A stretch of DNA of 64,000 nucleotides from Aurantiochytrium sp. KH105 (Eukaryota > Sar > Bigyra > Thraustochytrida > Thraustochytriidae): contig BGKB01000078.1 of NCBI GenBank assembly GCA_003116975.1, forward strand, positions 62,001 through 126,000, written 5' to 3'. Positions within the stretch are counted from its first letter, which is position 1, and every line of letters begins with the position of its first letter. A program made the translations under genes and the position numbers. Shown here in pieces: positions 40,300-50,066 of the stretch. Under the pieces are notes generated by a model. The model ran no database searches and was not told the origin of the DNA. It saw only the letters and a list, made by a program, of their open reading frames with translations.

Positions 40300-41199
40300 A
40301 TGAAGGCCGCCCAGGCGCTCCTGGCGGTGGTCGTGGCTGCCCTCGCGTGCGCGACGCAGGGCTTGTCGATGGAGGAGCAGAGCGCCCTGGGTGTCGCCGG
40401 TACGTGCAATTTCAACTGCCCTGCGCACTCCAAGCAAAAGTCCAAGGTCGAGTGCTGCAATAACATCTACGACTGCAAGTGCGACAAGGGCTACAAGCGC
40501 CGCCCGCACCAGGGTACCTGCGTCAAGGACGAGACCCCCGAAAAGCCCACGGCTCCGCCCGTCAGGTGCCCTGGTGGCACGAAGAAGAAGAAGTGCTGCA
40601 CTGGCGATGCGTGCTACGACAAGGTTGTCACAATGATGCAGCTGGGCTCGCGTGAGGAGGTTGATGATCTCCTCGATGACGCGAGCCCCGAGGTCGTCGA
40701 AGCGGGTGATGCCGAACTCGACGAGGACGACGAGGACGAGGACGGTGATGTCATCGGCGAGACCGAGATCTACCCGTACGACGAGCTCTTTCTCGAGATG
40801 GAACAAGAGGTGGACTCCGGCATGTCTCTGCGCGCGAGCGTCATGGACTTTCTTGAAGAGGACGCCGCAGGCTGCTCTAACAATATCATTTGTGCAAAGG
40901 GCACCAAGCCGTGCGTCAAGAACTCGTGCCCCAAGGACCAGCAGAAAGACTGCTGCTGCAAGTGCAAGGGCGGCGTGATGAAGAACAGCGGCAGGTGCGA
41001 TTGCCCCGAGAAGCCCACGGCCCCGCCCACGGCCCCGCCCAAGCAATGCAAGAAGAAGGACTGCCCCAAGGCCTACTCCAAGCCGTACTTGATCAAGTCC
41101 AGCAACACGTGCTCGTGCAAGTGCAAGAAGGGCTACGAGATCAGGGATGGCGAGTGCAAGCCGAAGGAGTGCTTTGTCAAGTCGATCTGTCTCCAGTAA
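40300..41199 (+). CDS. secreted Cys-rich/acidic protein, array copy B
   Basis: The product has 299 residues from the ATG at 40300. The signal peptide and module 1 are nearly identical to copy A. The acidic linker is shorter and lacks the linker Cys (DDASPEV instead of DDLCPEV). Mature Cys are therefore 11 + 18, an odd total that leaves one free or able to pair between chains. SLRASVMDFLEED is identical to copy A. The Pro spacer is PTAPPTAPPK. The C-terminus diverges (FVKSICLQ). The open frame continues upstream of this ATG but only as basic low complexity, and starting there would bury the signal peptide. Confidence 0.87.
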   Translation: MKAAQALLAVVVAALACATQGLSMEEQSALGVAGTCNFNCPAHSKQKSKVECCNNIYDCKCDKGYKRRPHQGTCVKDETPEKPTAPPVRCPGGTKKKKCCTGDACYDKVVTMMQLGSREEVDDLLDDASPEVVEAGDAELDEDDEDEDGDVIGETEIYPYDELFLEMEQEVDSGMSLRASVMDFLEEDAAGCSNNIICAKGTKPCVKNSCPKDQQKDCCCKCKGGVMKNSGRCDCPEKPTAPPTAPPKQCKKKDCPKAYSKPYLIKSSNTCSCKCKKGYEIRDGECKPKECFVKSICLQ

Positions 41200-42102
41200 A
41201 GCGAGTAGGTTTGACCGTTCTCTTTTTACTATGCACTGACCGCATCCGGCATGAGAGCCTCTAACAAACATAAGAAAGTCACTTTACGCAAATGTTCAAT
41301 TCGACTATCGTTGTCTCATAAGAAACAACTGCAACCGCAACTATCTACCCTTCTACGCCTAGGCTCAGACGAGATCGTAGTTCTCACCTTAACAACCTTT
41401 TTCAAGAGCAAACCACAAGTTTGGGCGCGACGGCTTGCTCACGGCTCATCATAAGAACAGCAATCACATGAACTCTTCCAAGGACCGAGTCGAGCAGCTT
41501 ATTGAAGTTGGCATCAATAACTCGTCGCACAAGAACAAGTCGACAACGAAGGCTTGCATGGCCGTGCCGCCAAATGTTCGCGGGCGCCAGGGATTCGCGG
41601 CAGCTAGGCGGCTGGCGCGCGTCTGCAAGAAAAGCCAAAGCAAGCCAAGGCAAGCCAAAGCAAGACGGCACGAAGACTCGGATGGGCGACGCGGCCTCGC
41701 CTTTATATGTAGGTCACGTCTAGCGCTAGCTTAGCCAGCTATCTTCGTAGGTGTACGGACTGTGGGAATAGGAGAGAAGAGGAATAAACTGGAAAGGGGG
41801 AGTCTGTGGTTCACTGCGGGAATCTTGAAGACTGGAGCCGCGGGCACGGAGGTGCCACAGTGGGGCCAGGAAGATAAAAGATCCGGACAGAGAGGGGTGT
41901 GCTGGCTGCGGCCCGCCCGCTAGCAGCCGTCGCCCAACGGCGGCTGCGTAGTCGGTCGCGGGACGGGCAAGGCAGGCAGACACGAAACAGGCGCGAGCGA
42001 GCAGCGGCAGCGGCAGCAGCGGCGGCAGCGGCAGACGAAGCAGCAGCAGCGAGAGCAGCGAGAGCAGCAGGAGCCACGGGCTCGGGGAAAGAGGCGAGCA
42101 AG
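41200..42102. other. array spacer B-C
   Basis: No gene is seen. CTTTATATGTAG near 41700 is a possible TATA element, about 400 bp before copy C. A GCAGCGGCAGCAGC repeat forms the leader just ahead of it. Confidence 0.45.
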
Positions 42103-43053
42103 ATGAAGTCCGTCCGGATGCTCCTGGCCGTGGCCGTGGCCGCCCTCGCGTGCATGGCGCAGGGCTTGTCGGCGGAGGAGCAGAGCGCCCTGGGCGTCGC
42201 CGGTACGTGCAACTTCAACTGCCCTGCGCACTCGAAGCAAAAGTCCAAGGTCGAGTGCTGCAACAACATCTACGATTGCAAGTGCGACAAGGGCTACAAG
42301 CGCCGTCCGCACAAGGGCACCTGCGTCAAGGACGAGACCCCAGAAAAGCCCACGGCTCCGCCCGTCAGGTGCCCTGGGGGCATCAAGAAGAAAGAGTGCT
42401 GCGTCGGCGATGCGTGCTACAACAAGGTTGTCTCTCTCATGCAGCAGAGCGAGACCGAGCAGCGGCCCGACTACTTTGTGCAACTTGCCGCCGGAGACGA
42501 CGATGATCTCATTGACGACTTGTGCCCCGAGGTCATCGAGGCGGGTGATGCCGAGGTTGATGATGATGATGAAGAAGACGAGGATGATGATGTGATTGCC
42601 GAGAGCGAGATCTTCCCGTTTGACGAGCTGTTCCTCGAAACGGACGAAGAGGTGAACTCGGGCGTGTCTCTTCGCGCGAGCATCATGGACTTCCTTGAAG
42701 AGGACGCCGCAGGCTGCACCAACAACATCATTTGTGCAAAGGGCACCAAGCCCTGCGTCAAGGACTCGTGCCCCAAGAACCAACAGACTGATTGCTGCTG
42801 CAAGTGCAAGGGCGGCGTGATGAAGAGCAGCGGCAGGTGCAATTGCCCCGCAAAGCCTACGGCCGCACCTACGCCCGAGCCGAAGCAATGCAAGAACAAG
42901 AACTGCCCAAAGCCCTACTCCAAGCCGTACTTGGTCAAGTCCATCAACAAGTGCAAGTGCAAGTGCAAGAAGGGCTACCAGGTCATGGACGGCGAGTGCA
43001 AGCCGAAAAAGTGCTTTTACAAGACGATCTGCAAGAAGGAAGCGGTAGCTTAA
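42103..43053 (+). CDS. secreted Cys-rich/acidic protein, array copy C
   Basis: The product has 316 residues and is the closest relative of copy A. It has the same module order, the same linker Cys, the same C-terminal FYKTICKKEAVA, and about 20 matching bases beyond the stop. The signal peptide differs slightly (MKSVRMLLAVAVAALACMAQG). The acidic run differs by a few Asp/Glu codons in a GAT/GAC/GAG repeat. The start at 42103 puts the signal peptide at the N-terminus; the open Ala-rich frame upstream is leader DNA. Mature Cys count is even, as in A. Confidence 0.88.
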   Translation: MKSVRMLLAVAVAALACMAQGLSAEEQSALGVAGTCNFNCPAHSKQKSKVECCNNIYDCKCDKGYKRRPHKGTCVKDETPEKPTAPPVRCPGGIKKKECCVGDACYNKVVSLMQQSETEQRPDYFVQLAAGDDDDLIDDLCPEVIEAGDAEVDDDDEEDEDDDVIAESEIFPFDELFLETDEEVNSGVSLRASIMDFLEEDAAGCTNNIICAKGTKPCVKDSCPKNQQTDCCCKCKGGVMKSSGRCNCPAKPTAAPTPEPKQCKNKNCPKPYSKPYLVKSINKCKCKCKKGYQVMDGECKPKKCFYKTICKKEAVA

Positions 43054-44094
43054 ATGAAGCACGACTCGTCACAGGACCACGCTGCAAAGCGTTTCCCATT
43101 CTAAAAAACAAAGATTGTCTCCTTTCGCATCCATTCCATTCATCATCCGTTTATCCATGTTTTGTTCGACTGTTGATCAGTCTTTCTTTCCTACGGCTTC
43201 AACTTTCTTTTCCAAAGCTTGAGATGTCTGCCAGTCAGCAGAGCAGCATGCCACGCAAATGGGAATAGGACGTCATTTCGACAGGCTCTACACCATCAGG
43301 ATTCAGAAAGAGGAAAAGGGTAACTGGGCGGTAGTAATGGGTCGAGGCCTGGCTGTCTACCTGCCAGCGTGCCCTGCCTCCCTACCTGCCTGCGTGGCCA
43401 CCGCCGGCGGCTGCGGCTGCCTGCTGCCTGCGCAGGTTACGCAGCGTCCGTGCTATGCCGCGTCGCCCGTGCTCCTCCCCTCTCCAGCGCGCCAGGCGGC
43501 AGCGGTCGTGTGCAAAGGGTAGCCGGCTGCAGGGTTCAAGTGGGTCTAATAAAAGGAAGACGAGCGGGAGTTGCGAGCCCGGCCGGGTCGGACGCCAGAC
43601 TCGCCCCAGCAACCGCGGCACCAGGCTCGCAGGCAGGCAGGCACAGGCACGCTCGCAGGCAGGCAGGCAAAGGTGGCCACGCGGAAAGGCCGCAAGGCGC
43701 GAGGCCTGAGCTGCCGCCACCGGCACCGTCCAACCGCTGCCGCCACCGCCAGTGGTCGGCAGTCGGAGTTGCGCAAACGAAGAGACTGGAAAAGAATCCG
43801 GAAAAGATCTATCTGGACGTAAGGACACCTGCCACTGCCTCTGGCGTTTGCAGAGGAGAGGAGACCGGCGGGGGGAAAGGGGGGAGAGAGGGAAAAGAAA
43901 GACGCCTCCAACTCGCGCGGCGCGGCGGCAAGACGCGGCAGGCGGTTTGGCGGCAAAGCTTGAACCGCGAAGGCACGGGCGCGTGGGCAGGCAGCGAGAC
44001 AAGCTGCGCAGGCAGGCAGGGAAAGCGCCGCACGGGCAGGCGCGGGCAGACAGAAGCGAGTGGGGAAAAAGAGTGCGAGCGGGAGGAAGAGACG
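43054..44094. other. array spacer C-D
   Basis: No gene is seen. CTGCCTGCC and GGCAGGCAGGCA repeats are frequent (for example 43620-43670). TCTAATAAAAGG near 43545 is a weak TATA-like element. The leader before copy D is purine-rich. Confidence 0.45.
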
Positions 44095-45101
44095 ATGCGC
44101 GGATGTAGCGGCGCCATCCTGGCACTGGCCGTGGCCGCGGTCGCGTGCCTACGCAGGGCGCGAGCGGGACCGAGATCATAACGACGACGACGATGGCGCT
44201 CGAGGGTATGTCTAAGCCTGTGCCACCCCCCAAAACCAAGAAGAAGTGCCACTTCGATTGCCCGCGTCACTCCAAGGTGAAGTGGAAGGATGAGTGCTGC
44301 AACAGTATCTACGACTGCAAGTGCGACAAAGGCTACAAACGCGTTGCCCATAAGAACAAGTGCGTCAAGATCGATGACGATCAGGAAGTCCCCGAGAAGG
44401 ATCCCATCAAGTGCCCCGGCGGCAGGAAAAAGATCAAGTGCTGCGAGAACGAGAAGTGCTACAAAAAGAAGTTTGGCGTTTGGAATTTCACTGTTGATGA
44501 CGATGAGGGCCTCGTCGACGATGACGAGGACCTTGTCGATGACGATACCCCCGGAGTCGATAAGGATAGCGATGACGAGGACGAGGATGTCATCGAAGCG
44601 GACGGTGATGACGAGGGGGATATCATTGAGGAAGATGACGAGCTCTTTCCCATTGACGAACTACTGGAGGAGTCTGAGGAAGAAGAAACTGGAGTTTCTC
44701 TTCGCGCCAGCATCACGGACTTTCTCGAACAAGACCAAACCGTCTCATGCCCCCGTTCCATTGTCTGCGCCAAGGGCACCAAACCGTGCCACAAGGATGG
44801 CTGCCCTCTTAACCAGGCAAAGGACTGCTGCTGCAAGTGTAAGAGAGGCAGGATGAAGGACAATGGCAAGTGCTGGTGCCCTCCACCGAAGCCAACGCCC
44901 GCTCCTACAAAGGCACCCAAAGAGTGCGCGGGCTACACCAAGTGCAAGAACAAGACGAACAGCAAGCGTTACTTCCACAAGGGTAAGGACAAGTGCATGT
45001 GCAAGTGCAAAAAGGGATTCGAAAAGGAGAACGGGGAGTGCAAGCCCAAGCTGTGCTTTTACAAGACCAAGTGCCTGAAGACTGAAGCACTTACAAAGTA
45101 A
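44095..45101 (+). CDS. secreted Cys-rich/acidic protein, array copy D, frameshift in signal peptide
   Basis: A diverged family member. An ATG at 44095 opens a signal-peptide-like stretch (AILALAVAAVACL), but this frame ends at 44181. The modules continue in another frame to 45101. Against copies A and E, the DNA at about 44147-44151 (GCGTGCCTACGCAG versus GCGTGCGCGACGCAG) is one base short, exactly at the end of the signal peptide. Downstream all features are intact: 11 + 18 Cys, a long acidic linker with DDDEDLVDDD, GVSLRASITDFLEQD, and CMCKCKKGF. The only in-frame ATG after the shift is 44193, which would give about 302 residues with no signal peptide. It could be a recent pseudogene, a sequence error or an intracellular form. 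Confidence 0.72.
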
Positions 45102-46206
45102 GTACGCGAGCAAGCGATGGCTTGGCCGTTTCCAAAGCTTGGTCTGCATCTTTGCCCATTCCGAGTTCGCTCTCTTTTCAAAAAATTGCAATCAACTTCC
45201 TTTAACGAAAGATCATCACTTGGGAATCCTCGTTGTCTGAGTTCATTCATCACATAATTTTTAAAGCTTGGTGAAGTCTTGACCCAACAGCAGGTCTGGT
45301 TGAAGACTGCTTTACTACTAATGTCAAGAACTAATGCAACTTCTGACGTTTTCTCAAGGCGGCCAAGGCCAGTCACCCCAGCTCATTCGTTCGACGACAA
45401 CATGGGCAAGGGGATTCAAATTTGGTTGCCAGTCTGCCAGTCTGCCTGCCTGTACCATTCTGCTCGAGACGAGGCGCAATTTATGAGCGCTTCCGGCTTC
45501 CACCCTCAACATTCTGCGATGCAGTCTTCCGGAACCGCGATGGAAGCTCCCTCAAGTCAGCAAAAGGCTCGCGATCAACCAAGCAGGACATGGCACTGCC
45601 AGTGCGGGCCGCGTTTGCGCGCTCTCTCTATATAGATCAGCCAGGCGCGCCACGCGCAGTCAGCTTGCCGAGCAAAGCCACGAAAAGTGATTGTAAGCGA
45701 GCCTGGGCCCGTCGAGTGGCCGCGAAAAGCTCCGTCCCCGGCCGCTCTGACGGCTCCAGGCGCGAAAGTTACGGAGTTTGGACAGAGGCGAGAGCCGGCG
45801 TCTCGTCTTGAGGGGGCGAAGACATCTCGGCGATCTTTATCTCGTTGTGGCTGGCCGCCTCGCCGCACGCAGCTGCAGCTAACTTTGAGGGGCCGCGTGC
45901 ACGGCCTGTGAAGACAGAACCCGGCAAAGCCAAGCCGAAGAAGTTTAAGTTGCTATCGCATTTGAAGGACTACGAAAGGCGATGTCGTCTCGTTTGCACC
46001 ATTCTTCGTTCATTTTTTCTTGAGCGTGATGCTTCTTTGAGCGTGATGATTCGGTAGCACCAGCATCAACTTCTTTTCCCTGCCATGCGTGGACTGACTT
46101 CTTCGCGCCGTGGAAGGTGCTCTTCTTCTTTGGGATTCTCCGCTTGGCTTGAGCTGCCCGCGTTGCCGACAGAGGGCCGACCGTGCATCGCTGTCATCGA
46201 GATGGC

Positions 46207-46209
46207 AAG

Positions 46210-46249
<40 letters not shown>
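46207..46249. repeat. (GGCA)n microsatellite
   Basis: About ten tandem GGCA units. Shorter GGCA/CTGC runs recur in every spacer of the array. Confidence 0.9.
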
Positions 46250-47425
46250 TACGCAAGCAGACGGACAGACCGGAGCAGCGGCCATTTCAAGACAATATGA
46301 CTTGAGGCGAGACGAGGCGAGATGAGGATCGCAGCTGAGTCAGGTCCCAACTTGAAGAGTATAGATACTTTCTTCCTTGCAGCGTGCTCCAGATTGCCCG
46401 CCAATCAGCCAGGCAGCCAGGCAGCTAGATGCCCTTCTTCCCGCCTTGCCTGGTTCGCGCGTGCGTAGCGAGGACGGCCGCGGCTTTCGCTGCGATGTCG
46501 CACTTACATGTTATTTGATGCGAAAAGCAAGAAAGAAAGAAAGAAGGCTCGCCTCGTTTTCCTTCCCGCAGAGCCAGGTGAAGGCCGAGAAGACTTCCGG
46601 CATGTGTCCCGGTTCGAAAAGATCGAGGATCGAGGCAAGATCGTCGCTCTCCTCTTCTCCTCGGGAAGCTTCGCTCGCTGGCTGCCTCGCAGGCGGCTTC
46701 GGCTGCGCACGCGCGAGCGCAGAGCAGAGCAGAGCAGAGCAGAGCCGCTCGGAGCTGGCTGCTGCTGCCGCCGCCGCTCGCCCATCCCGCCGCGCGGCCA
46801 GCTCGACGAAGAGGAGGAGCCTGCGTAGCCGCCAGTTGCTGAGACGCTCGGCCCAGTGGGGACAGACGCGCGCGGTGCGGAGGCCACGGAAAGAGAGGGG
46901 CGCGGTGCTTCCTCTGGACAGCCGGTCTGCGTCCATAGGGTAACGGCGCGTTCTGCAGCAGCTTCAGCTTGGCCACGGTCACTGCCGCCGCGACTATCTT
47001 TCATTCTCTCTCTCTCTCTCCTTTCCCGTCCCTTTCCATCCCGGCGTTGTACATGATACACGCACGCGCTGCAGCTGCCACTGGCCACGGCTGCCTGCCT
47101 GCCTGCGCTGGCCGCCTGCCTCTGCCGCTCGCCCTGCGCCGCGTGCCTCTGCCGCGTCCCTGCCTGCCTGCCTGCCCGCCCGCCGCACTCGCTCCCTCGC
47201 GCGGGCGGCCGCCGGGGCCGCCTGCGCCGGCGGGAGAACGGCGCGGCAGCGCGGGGAGCGCGCCTTGGCGCCTCGGCGCGTTGGCGCCTTGGCGCGTTGG
47301 CCGCAGCTAGGCCGGGCGAGCGGGACTTGAGGGGGAAGAGAGCAGCCGGCCAGCTGCAGAAGGAGTAGGGCCTGGCCTAGGCGGACGGGTAGCAGTGGGA
47401 TGTACGCGCAGGAGGGAGGGCGTAG

Positions 47426-47450
47426 ATGCATGCATGCATGCATGCATGCG
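47426..47450. repeat. (TGCA)n self-complementary repeat
   Basis: Six or so TGCA units, which are palindromic and can form hairpins, about 120 bp upstream of copy E. Confidence 0.9.
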
Positions 47451-47567
47451 TAGGATCCAAAGCCAGCGAGCTGGCAGGGCCCTAGAGGACGCGGAAGCAA
47501 ATCCGAAACTAGAGAGAGCAGCAGCAGGAGGAGAAGAAGAGGAACAGAGGAGCGAAGAGGAGGAAAG

Positions 47568-48596
47568 ATGCGCGCCCCCCAGGTGCTGCTGGCGCTGGTC
47601 GTCGCGGCTCTCGCGTGCGCGACGCAGGGCCTGGAGACGGAGCTCGCGAGCTTCGAGGAGGAGTTGCAGCTCAAGCGCCATCCGCCCAAGGACGATGACG
47701 ACGACGACGACTGGGGCAAACCCAGACCTCCCGGGGGCAGACCCAAACCCCCCAAGCCCGACAAGAATCTGTGCTCCTTCAAGTGCCCCAAGTACTCCAA
47801 GGTCAAGAGCAAGGTCAACTGCTGCCACAATATCTACGACTGCCAGTGCAAGAAGGGCTACAGACGCGTAGCGCACAAGGGCATTTGCGTTCCGCGCACA
47901 GAGAGGCCGGAGCCTACGACCAAGCCCGTGCGCTGTCCCTATGGCATCAAGAAGAAGAAGTGCTGCTGTGGCGATCCCTGCTACGATAAGAAGTTTGGCG
48001 GCGGCAAGGAAACCTTTCTGGAGGAACTCGATCTCGAATTCGATGACGACGACATTGTCGACGACAACAGCCCCGACGTTGAGAAGGACGACGACGACGA
48101 CGACGACGACGATGAGGAGGAGACTATTGAGGAGGGCGAGCTCGTCCCTTACGACGAGATGCTCGAGGAGTCCGAGGAGGAAGAAACTGGTGTTTCTCTT
48201 CGCGCCAGCATCATGGACTTTCTTCAGCAGGAGGACCAGGGCTGGTGCGGCCCTCACACCATTGTCTGCGCCAAGGGCACCAAGCCGTGCTACAAGAATG
48301 ATTGCCCTCGCAACCAGCAAAAGGATTGCTGCTGCAAGTGCAAGGGTGGTCGGATGAAGTCGAACGGCAAGTGCCGTTGCCCCGCCAAGCCCACGCCCGC
48401 GCCCACGCCCGAGCCGAAGCAATGCAGGAAGCACCACTGCGAAGACAAGCCGAACACCCGCGTGTACCTCACCAAGAGCAACAAGTGCAAGTGCAAGTGC
48501 AAGAAGGGCTTCGAGAAGAAGTACGGCGAGTGCAAGCCCAAGATGTGCTTCTACAAGACTTCGTGCAAGAAGGGAGACAAGCCCGTCTGGGACTAA
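47568..48596 (+). CDS. secreted Cys-rich/acidic protein, array copy E
   Basis: The product has 342 residues, the longest member. Residues 1-22 are a signal peptide (VLLALVVAALACATQG). An extra N-terminal block of about 45 residues follows: an acidic helix (ELASFEEELQ), an Asp run, and a Pro/Gly/Lys stretch (GKPRPPGGRPKPPKP). Module 1 carries 12 Cys because CC is expanded to CCC (KKCCCGDPCY), and the linker has none, so the total is even. The linker has eight consecutive Asp and ends in EESEEEETGVSLRASIMDFLQQ. Module 2 has 18 Cys, with CKCKCKKGFEKKYGECK. It groups with copy D by linker wording and with A-C by signal peptide. Confidence 0.87.
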   Translation: MRAPQVLLALVVAALACATQGLETELASFEEELQLKRHPPKDDDDDDDWGKPRPPGGRPKPPKPDKNLCSFKCPKYSKVKSKVNCCHNIYDCQCKKGYRRVAHKGICVPRTERPEPTTKPVRCPYGIKKKKCCCGDPCYDKKFGGGKETFLEELDLEFDDDDIVDDNSPDVEKDDDDDDDDDEEETIEEGELVPYDEMLEESEEEETGVSLRASIMDFLQQEDQGWCGPHTIVCAKGTKPCYKNDCPRNQQKDCCCKCKGGRMKSNGKCRCPAKPTPAPTPEPKQCRKHHCEDKPNTRVYLTKSNKCKCKCKKGFEKKYGECKPKMCFYKTSCKKGDKPVWD

Positions 48597-49908
48597 GCTC
48601 TTTGGCTCTTTGTTTCGGCCTTGCATTATTGTTGGTCCACCGCCCGATCATTTTCAAAAAAGAAGTGAGTTTTTCAAATGTCCCAATGCTTGTCTTGTCT
48701 CTTTTCTTCTCGCTGCTCATCCCATGCCCAAAGTCCAGGCCGACTGGATTTGCTCGTAGAAACAAAGTCAAAATAACGAGGTTTTCTCTCTGTCAAACAA
48801 GGACGATGTTAGGTGCTGCTTCTCGTTAACGTTCAACATGATACTAGTTTATGCCGCCATTGGATCGCAATGAGGAAGTGGGCTTTCGCAAAGACCTGAT
48901 GTGTTAGGCTGGAAGCTGCTCAATGAGAGACAGAATACCGATGACAACTTTCGAAGGGGCACGACGCAGGAACAACGCATCGACCCGCGCCGTGGGAACG
49001 CGCGGAGCTGAAGACCAGCGCAAGGCCACGTTATAAGTCCGCGCCGAGCTTGGTCCGCGCCGAAGATAATATTAGTAGGATCATCATAGACTTATGGAAT
49101 ATATAGAATCAGATGGATTGCAAGCATGCCTAAGTACGGTAGGAATGCCTGGTGAATTTCGTTTCTGCTGAGACGAATTTGTCTGGGGTGAAAAAAGCTT
49201 GTTTTCTTCCCTCCCCAAATGTCGTCTCGATGATGTAGTGAAGAGTTTGATGATCACAAATCTTTGGCCGTGCCAGTTCGTGCTCTGAGCGATATTAGAC
49301 TTACCTTAATGTCGTACGAAGTAGTGGCTGCTGAGATTGGATGGTTGTTGGCTCGACAAGTCTATAATAGACTTCCCATGGACGCCAAGTTGGCTTCACT
49401 ACTTCTGCTGCGCTGCTGTCTGCTCACGTCATTTCCATTTCCCAACATAGACCTACTCAGTAAAGATGGACCAAGGCCGCAACCTGGGACCACGGAGCCA
49501 AAAAGACCTGGCGGCGACCAAAGTTGATGCCAGAAGCCGACAGAGCCGAAACATACCCGAATACACCAAAGCATTGAAGCCAGACCAAGCAACAGCGTGA
49601 GGAGCTTGCAATCTACTTGCACGTTTCGTGCTAGACACAAAGAGATATTTAAACTTATTCTATTCATTCTTTTGTTCTCTGAGGAATTACCGTCAATAAG
49701 CCGCACACGTTCTTACACGTATGTTTGCCCTGGCACGAGCTAGCACATCTGAAATTTCCAAAACGTCATGTAGAGACTTCCCATCAGGATCGGGGTCCAA
49801 TTCCCCTTCTTTGACATTTATGTGGGTGACCATGCGCCTTTACAAAGTCTTGGCCCGGCTTCAAGAGCATGACCCAGGGCTCACTTGGTTCTGCAATTGG
49901 CATGTTGC

Positions 49909-50066
49909 GCCCGATCGATGTATTTTCTCCCATCCTGCGAGATGCGCCTGTGCTGTCCGTGTGGAGATGATATCTTCGACTGAAGTCGCCCAATCGATGC
50001 ATCTCTTCCCCCTCCGACGACATGCGCCTGTGGTGTCAAGATGTGGTTGGATTTTCGAGTAAATTC
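49909..50066. repeat. imperfect 79-bp tandem duplication
   Basis: Two adjacent units share GCCC(G/A)ATCGATG, a CTCCC pyrimidine block and ATGCGCCTGTG, spaced 79-80 bp. A partial ATGCGCCT block occurs again at 49832. Confidence 0.6.

Larger units (their letters stand above)
45102..47567. other. array spacer D-E, 2.5 kb, no gene seen
   Basis: A TATA-like CTCTCTATATAGATC lies near 45630 with no recognisable gene closely downstream. Many short open frames exist on both strands, none with family features. The repeats at 46207 and 47426 are listed separately. Confidence 0.45.

Noticed and set aside
44139-44156. A tiny intron restoring the frame in copy D
   Set aside because: The only GT...AG pair at the lesion would be about 18 bases, too short to splice. 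No other gene here shows introns.
46207-46249. GGCA repeats as a CRISPR-like array
   Set aside because: They are four-base microsatellite units without spacers, in eukaryotic DNA.
45630-47567. A sixth, decayed array copy after the TATA-like element at 45630
   Set aside because: No Cys-rich module, acidic run or SLRAS motif could be found in any frame on the plus strand.
38020-48626. Long minus-strand open frames (about 380-440 codons) opposite copies A, B, C and E of the array
   Set aside because: They arise because Lys and Cys codons (AAG, TGC) give no stops in reverse. Their products are Leu/Ala low complexity and follow the plus-strand genes codon for codon.
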